A stretch of DNA of 64,000 bases from an uncultured Flavobacteriales bacterium (lineage in GTDB: Bacteria; Bacteroidota; Bacteroidia; Flavobacteriales_D; Crocinitomicaceae). Within the stretch, counting starts at the first letter, position 1. Each line of letters opens with the position of its first letter. The notes under the pieces were generated by a model. It saw only the letters and a program-made list of their open reading frames with translations, was not told where the DNA came from and did not search any database. Position numbers and translations under genes: made by a program. Shown in pieces: positions 58,973 through 64,000 of the stretch. Location: contig CAIOSO010000145.1 of NCBI GenBank assembly GCA_903860985.1, positions 1-64,000 on the forward strand, written 5' to 3'.

Positions 58973-59989
58973 ATGAATATTAAAGAGATTTTAGAGGCGG
59001 TTCAGGCATTCGAAATTCAATCAGCAAATGATTTAGAGAACTTTCGAATCCAATTTTTAGGTTCAAAAGGACAAATAAAGGACCTTTATGGAGCGCTAAA
59101 AAGTGTACCAAATGAAGAGAAGCGATTGGTCGGACAGCAAATCAATGAACTTCGTCAAGCAACTGAAGATAAATTCTCTTTATTCAAAAACACATTCTCC
59201 CAAGAGCAAAAGCAAGGTGATCAAATCGATGTGAGTAGACCTGGGTCTGATTCTCAAATCGGCAGTCATCACCCGCTATCTCTTGTTCGACATGAAATAA
59301 TCGAGATCTTTAACCGAATTGGATACGTTGTTTCAGAAGGTCCAGAAATTGAAGATGATTGGCATAATTTTTCTGCGTTAAATTTCCCACCTGAGCATCC
59401 AGCAAGAGATATGCAGGATACTTTTTTTGTGGAGAAAGGAGCAAATGAAATGGCACTGCGGACGCATACGAGTAGTGTGCAAGTTCGTGTGATGGAAAAT
59501 TCCACCCCACCGATTAGAACAATTTCTCCGGGACGTGTATACCGTAACGAAGCGATATCTGCTCGTGCGCATTGCTTTTTCCATCAAATCGAGGGGCTGT
59601 ACATCGATAAAAATGTATCCTTTGCGGACTTAAAACAAACATTGTTGTTTTTCGCGAAAGAATTATTCGGTGAAAAAGCATCCATTCGACTTCGTCCATC
59701 TTATTTTCCATTTACGGAACCAAGCGCAGAAGTTGATGTTTCTTGCACACTTTGTCACGGAAACGGGTGCAATGTTTGTAAGTACTCAGGATGGCTTGAA
59801 ATTCTAGGATGCGGCATGGTTGATCCAAATGTACTAGATGCATGTGGCATTGATTCTTCCGTCTATTCCGGCTTTGCTTTCGGAATGGGAGTGGAACGAA
59901 TAGCTCAACTTAAATTCCGTGTAACAGATCTTCGCTTATATTCTGAAAACGACCTGCGATTTTTAAAACAATTCACCCCTGGAAAATAA
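58973..59989 (+). CDS. pheS: Phenylalanine--tRNA ligase alpha subunit
   Basis: FRIQFLGSKGQIKDLYGALK; GSHHPLSLVRHEIIEIFNRIGY; EGPEIEDDWHNFSALNFPPEHPARDMQDTFF; GFAFGMGVERIAQLK. Confidence 0.97.
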   Translation: MNIKEILEAVQAFEIQSANDLENFRIQFLGSKGQIKDLYGALKSVPNEEKRLVGQQINELRQATEDKFSLFKNTFSQEQKQGDQIDVSRPGSDSQIGSHHPLSLVRHEIIEIFNRIGYVVSEGPEIEDDWHNFSALNFPPEHPARDMQDTFFVEKGANEMALRTHTSSVQVRVMENSTPPIRTISPGRVYRNEAISARAHCFFHQIEGLYIDKNVSFADLKQTLLFFAKELFGEKASIRLRPSYFPFTEPSAEVDVSCTLCHGNGCNVCKYSGWLEILGCGMVDPNVLDACGIDSSVYSGFAFGMGVERIAQLKFRVTDLRLYSENDLRFLKQFTPGK

Positions 59990-59993
59990 TAGC

Positions 59994-60326
59994 ATGACTT
60001 GGAATATTCTTTCAGACTCAATTCAAATTCAAGAAATCATTGATGCTAGTAAGCACAAGCCACAACTTTTTTTTAAACACAGTACACGTTGCAGCATTTC
60101 CACGATGGCGCTAAGTCGCTTCGAAAAATCGGGAATATTATCCAACGAACACCTTGATTGTTGGTATTTGGACTTGTTAGCGCATCGACAAATATCTGCC
60201 GAAATAGAAAAATTAACACGGGTGCTACATCAATCACCTCAAGCAATTTTATTGAACAGCGGACAAGTCATGTACTCGGCTAGTCATGGCATGATTGATT
60301 CTGCTGAAATTCAAAACTTAGTCTAA
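59994..60326 (+). CDS. YtxJ-like (bacillithiol-system redox-active) protein
   Basis: FFKHSTRCSISTMALSRFEKS; short thioredoxin-like ORF. Confidence 0.8.
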   Translation: MTWNILSDSIQIQEIIDASKHKPQLFFKHSTRCSISTMALSRFEKSGILSNEHLDCWYLDLLAHRQISAEIEKLTRVLHQSPQAILLNSGQVMYSASHGMIDSAEIQNLV

Positions 60327-60331
60327 AACGC

Positions 60332-61393
60332 ATGAAGAAAATTCTTGTAATCGTTCTCGTTCTTGGGTTGTTAGGGAGCTACCTTGTCCCAATGTTTCTA
60401 AACAGTAGCGAAAGTGCAGAAGCGCCATTTCAATTCGGCTTCTCTGATAATTTGGCGATAAAATTCGGTGATGTTGTATCGATACCCATTGAAACAAATG
60501 GCGAAATAAATAAAATAACAATTACTTTTGGAGGAAGGGTTCTTGAACAATTGAAACAGCCCAAAGAAAAGATAAGTGTTCTATTAGATTCTAAAAATTA
60601 TCAAATAGGCGCATACGAGATCGAAATGCACGGTGTTGATTTACAAGGACAATTTTTTACAGAAATACGAAATGTCCGCATTCTATCGGATGTTACTCCA
60701 GAAAAATGGAGCTTGGAAATTGTGAATCGCTTCCCACACAACGAAAGTAGTTTTACTCAAGGACTCGCATTTTCAGGAGATCAACTATATGAGGGAACAG
60801 GTGATCCGAATCAAAATGGTGCATCTTTAGTGGCTAAGGTTAACTTAAAGACAGGTGAAATAGGAACAAAAACTGGCTTAGATGCCAGTCGATTTGGAGA
60901 GGGAATAACCATTTTAGGAGATCAACTATTTCAATTAACCTGGTTGAATCACACGTGCCTTGTTTACAATAAAGAAACGCTAGAATTATTAAAGGAATAT
61001 GACTATACCACAGAAGGCTGGGGTATTTGTACAGATGGAAAGGTACTATATATGTCTGATGGATCAGAACGAATTTATGTCCGCAATCCTAAAAATTTCG
61101 AAATCATTAAAACGATAGAAGTATATACGAATGAGTTTGCAATTCCCAGGCTGAATGAATTGGAATTTGTGAATGGACTCATTTACGCCAATATATGGAC
61201 ATCTAGCGAAATCGCGGTGATTGACCCCATGTCAGGAAAAGTAATCGCATTGATTGACGCAACTAATCTTGTTAAAGAAGGCAAGGGAAATGGGGAAGTC
61301 TTGAATGGGATTGCCTACCATCCAACAACGAAAAAGTTGTATATGACAGGAAAGTTTTGGCCTACCATGTTTGAAGTGAAGGTGCTTAAATAA
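60332..61393 (+). CDS. Glutaminyl-peptide cyclotransferase (plant-type glutamine cyclotransferase)
   Basis: RFPHNESSFTQGLAFSGDQLYEGTG; EGWGICTDGKVLYMSDGSERI; LNGIAYHPTTKKLYMTGKFWPTMFEV. Confidence 0.9.
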   Translation: MKKILVIVLVLGLLGSYLVPMFLNSSESAEAPFQFGFSDNLAIKFGDVVSIPIETNGEINKITITFGGRVLEQLKQPKEKISVLLDSKNYQIGAYEIEMHGVDLQGQFFTEIRNVRILSDVTPEKWSLEIVNRFPHNESSFTQGLAFSGDQLYEGTGDPNQNGASLVAKVNLKTGEIGTKTGLDASRFGEGITILGDQLFQLTWLNHTCLVYNKETLELLKEYDYTTEGWGICTDGKVLYMSDGSERIYVRNPKNFEIIKTIEVYTNEFAIPRLNELEFVNGLIYANIWTSSEIAVIDPMSGKVIALIDATNLVKEGKGNGEVLNGIAYHPTTKKLYMTGKFWPTMFEVKVLK

Positions 61394-61469
61394 CACAATG
61401 GAAACGTAGATTTTCTGATCATCACAATTTTTCTGTCATTCAAACGTTTGAAAGTTCTACCTTAACGCT

Positions 61470-62153
61470 ATGGAAAATACTCAAAAGGATTGGAATGAAT
61501 TTAAAAGTAACGACAGTTGGTCGATTTTTAAAATCATGTCTGAATTTGTCGAAGGCTACGATCGAATGTCTAAAATCGGACCTTGTGTCTCCATTTTTGG
61601 TTCGGCAAGAACGAAAGAAGAAAATCCGTATTATCAATTAGGTGTAGACATAGCTGATAAATTAGCACGAGCAGGGTATGGGATTATTACTGGAGGCGGA
61701 CCTGGATTAATGGAGGCAGCAAATAAAGGAGCGCAGCAAGCGCAAGGGAAATCGGTTGGTTTAAACATCGATTTGCCTTTTGAACAAAATCATAATCCAT
61801 TTATCGATCAAGAACACAATTTGGAATTTGATTATTTCTTTGTGAGAAAAGTAATTTTTGTAAAGTATTCTCAAGCATTTGTGATACTACCAGGGGGATT
61901 CGGAACCTTAGATGAGTTCTTTGAAGCAATGACCCTTATTCAAACAAAAAAAATAGCCAAGCGCCCTGTGGTCTTAGTAGGAACTTCCTATTGGAGTGGC
62001 TTGTTAAATTGGGTGGAGGAAACCATGTTGTTGAAAGAAAATAACATTTCTAAGGATGACTTAACATTATATAAATTAGTTGATTCAGCAGAAGAAGCGG
62101 TGGAGCATATTGAAGAATTCTACCGTTCTAATACACTATCTCCAAATTTCTGA
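61470..62153 (+). CDS. LOG/TIGR00730-like Rossmann-fold protein
   Basis: VSIFGSARTKEENPYY; GYGIITGGGPGLMEAANKGA; FVILPGGFGTLDEFFEAMTLIQT. Confidence 0.92.
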   Translation: MENTQKDWNEFKSNDSWSIFKIMSEFVEGYDRMSKIGPCVSIFGSARTKEENPYYQLGVDIADKLARAGYGIITGGGPGLMEAANKGAQQAQGKSVGLNIDLPFEQNHNPFIDQEHNLEFDYFFVRKVIFVKYSQAFVILPGGFGTLDEFFEAMTLIQTKKIAKRPVVLVGTSYWSGLLNWVEETMLLKENNISKDDLTLYKLVDSAEEAVEHIEEFYRSNTLSPNF

Positions 62154-62180
62154 TAAATTAACGAAAAGGAAAGATTAACT

Positions 62181-63011
62181 TTGACTCTTGAAAATGTAAA
62201 AACAGTGTTGCAGAAAATTAAAAATTTTGTTTTAACGAAGCACTTCATCAAGCATGTTGGATTAGTGATTTTGTTTTATTTAGTCCTCGTTTTCGCAACG
62301 GTTCTTTACTTAGATTTGGCAACGAATCACGGAGAAAAGATAGCAGTTCCAAATTTTGTTGGAATGAATGGGGAAGAAGCAAAAAAGAAAATTGAAGAAC
62401 TAGATTTACAATATCAAATCCTCGACAGTATCTACAATCCTAAAATGCCTGAGGGAACCGTTCTAGAACAGTTGGTTGAACCTACGGGATTATCTAAGGT
62501 ACATGTGAAATCTGGACGTATTATTGGATTGCGCTTAACAAAAAGAACGCAGATGGTCGAAATGCCAAGTTTAGTTCACAAACAATTGCAATTTGCTGAA
62601 AGTATTTTGGAACAACGTGGATTGCGTTTTAGCATTCAATATAGAGCGACAAGTGAGGCCAATGGTTCCGTTTTAGATCAACTTTTCCGAGGACGCCGAA
62701 TTAAAGAAGGAGACCGCATTCCAATTGGAGCTGTTGTCACCTTAATTGTTGGTCAAAATGATCAAGGTGAGCCAATAACGATTCCTAATTTTGTCGGTCT
62801 GACCATGTCCGATGCACGTTACATTATGGATACATTAGGAGTGACATCATTTAGTTTTGTTTGTCCAGATTGCAGTACTTCGCAAGATTCATTAGCGGCT
62901 ATAATATTTAGCCAAACACCAGAGTTTATTGAAGGTTCAACAGTGTTTAAATCCACTCAATTTACCCTTTCGATGAAACGAAATATTTCAGATATTGAAA
63001 TCCCTGATTGA
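62181..63011 (+). CDS. PASTA domain membrane protein (TTG start)
   Basis: One N-terminal TM, then three PASTA-like units (VPNFVGMNGEEAKKKIEELDL; MPSLVHKQLQFAESILEQRGL; IPNFVGLTMSDARYIMDTLGV). Confidence 0.88.
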   Translation: MTLENVKTVLQKIKNFVLTKHFIKHVGLVILFYLVLVFATVLYLDLATNHGEKIAVPNFVGMNGEEAKKKIEELDLQYQILDSIYNPKMPEGTVLEQLVEPTGLSKVHVKSGRIIGLRLTKRTQMVEMPSLVHKQLQFAESILEQRGLRFSIQYRATSEANGSVLDQLFRGRRIKEGDRIPIGAVVTLIVGQNDQGEPITIPNFVGLTMSDARYIMDTLGVTSFSFVCPDCSTSQDSLAAIIFSQTPEFIEGSTVFKSTQFTLSMKRNISDIEIPD

Positions 63012-63012
63012 C

Positions 63013-64000
63013 ATGAAACTGTTTCTCATTTTTTGCATGTTTGCGCTAAATTCATTTGCTCAACAAATGGAAGTCGGACCCATCACTCGAAATGTTCACC
63101 TTTCACCAAGTCAAGCATTCGTAAAGTCCGGAAACACAAGTGTAGATAGCACCTTTATTTACATTTCTGACACACTCAGTCTACCTATTTATGATGATTT
63201 TTCATCCAATAAATTCCAACTATACACAGCTCAATTTAATTCTCCTGGCGTAACAAATCAACTGTTTTACCACTTATTAAATCCAACAAATCTCCTTCCG
63301 TTTCCGGCCAATGCAAGTTTTACCAATGGAGCAACATTTAAAAGAACTTATGATAGCACAACTGATACGTATGTTGACAGTGTGTTTGCTACCATTGCAG
63401 TAAAAGTGGCGGATTTCGCTAGCTATCCAATTGTGTATCAAACCGAAGATTTATATCCGCCGTATTATATCTATGATACTATTGGTGTGCCAGATGTAAG
63501 AGATACGGTATGGTTACCCAATCCAACCTACATCCAAGATTCTGCACGCGTATTTTTCGCAGATTTACTTGATCCGAATTCACTTTGGTTAGACAATCAA
63601 GCCTATTTGAATGAACGTTTTGGCTTTAATCCAAGGTCATTGGGTGTTGTAACCTTTGATGGTTTAGATGCCTTCGGTTATCCGTATCAAATTGGCACAG
63701 CAATCACGAATTATGCGGATCGATTGACCTGTAAACCTTTGGATTTGGGTAATTTAACAGCGGCTGATTCTGTTTATCTTTCTTTCTTAGTGCAGCCCGA
63801 AGGATTAGGCGATATTCCGGAACAAGGAGATTCACTGGTATTAGAATTATATGCGAAAGAATTGGATCAATGGTTTAGAGTATGGTCAATGAATGGCGAT
63901 ACTACCTATCCCTTTAAATCGGTTCATATTGCGATAAAAGACGCTAAATATTTTAAAAAAGGATTTCAATTTAGGTTTAAAAATTATGGTTCTTTGGCAG
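63013..64000 (+). CDS. Secreted hypothetical protein, 3'-truncated at window edge
   Basis: My translation from ATG 63013 (MKLFLIFCMFALNSFAQQMEVGPITRNVHLSPSQ...) stays open to 64000; absent from ORF track. Confidence 0.8.
   Translation, partial: MKLFLIFCMFALNSFAQQMEVGPITRNVHLSPSQAFVKSGNTSVDSTFIYISDTLSLPIYDDFSSNKFQLYTAQFNSPGVTNQLFYHLLNPTNLLPFPANASFTNGATFKRTYDSTTDTYVDSVFATIAVKVADFASYPIVYQTEDLYPPYYIYDTIGVPDVRDTVWLPNPTYIQDSARVFFADLLDPNSLWLDNQAYLNERFGFNPRSLGVVTFDGLDAFGYPYQIGTAITNYADRLTCKPLDLGNLTAADSVYLSFLVQPEGLGDIPEQGDSLVLELYAKELDQWFRVWSMNGDTTYPFKSVHIAIKDAKYFKKGFQFRFKNYGSLA

Noticed and set aside
1-64000. CRISPR, tRNA/rRNA, phage or transposon content
   Set aside because: No regularly spaced repeats, no transposase/integrase ORFs, and intergenic gaps contain no cloverleaf-like sequence by eye; a tRNAscan/Infernal run would be needed to be certain.

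Overview
This 64 kb window is a dense, single-contig stretch of a Bacteroidota (Flavobacteriia-like) chromosome. The lineage is inferred from the murF-alr fusion, type IX secretion (T9SS) C-terminal domains, PorP/SprF, SprE/PorW-like and DUF5686 proteins, TAnnTTTG promoter motifs, and signal peptides that end just before Gln. I support about 59 protein-coding genes (one 5'-truncated, one 3'-truncated, one with a frameshift), four intrinsic terminators and about 14 promoter motifs. I saw no rRNA, tRNA, CRISPR array, prophage, transposase or integron. Most of the window is housekeeping: tdk, murF-alr, fbp, exbB/exbD, mfd, yicC-gmk-nadD, rsmA, addB-like, hutI, lpdA, lptB, tatC, pheS. Around it lie secreted and envelope genes of unknown function. 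I found no obvious new defence or mobile system. The best leads are: (i) a single-base T7 frameshift in mfd; (ii) a perfect 11-3-11 palindrome between tatC and a divergent orphan gene; (iii) three genes whose TAnnTTTG element ends exactly 4 nt before ATG, suggesting leaderless mRNAs; (iv) a tandem array of three small uncharacterised lipoproteins; (v) a shortened MurF half in the murF-alr fusion; (vi) AtpZ/AtpI-type genes detached from the ATP synthase operon; (vii) an adenylate cyclase-HD fusion; (viii) a multi-hairpin intergenic region before the addB-like gene. All family names come from reading the translated sequences; no database search was run.
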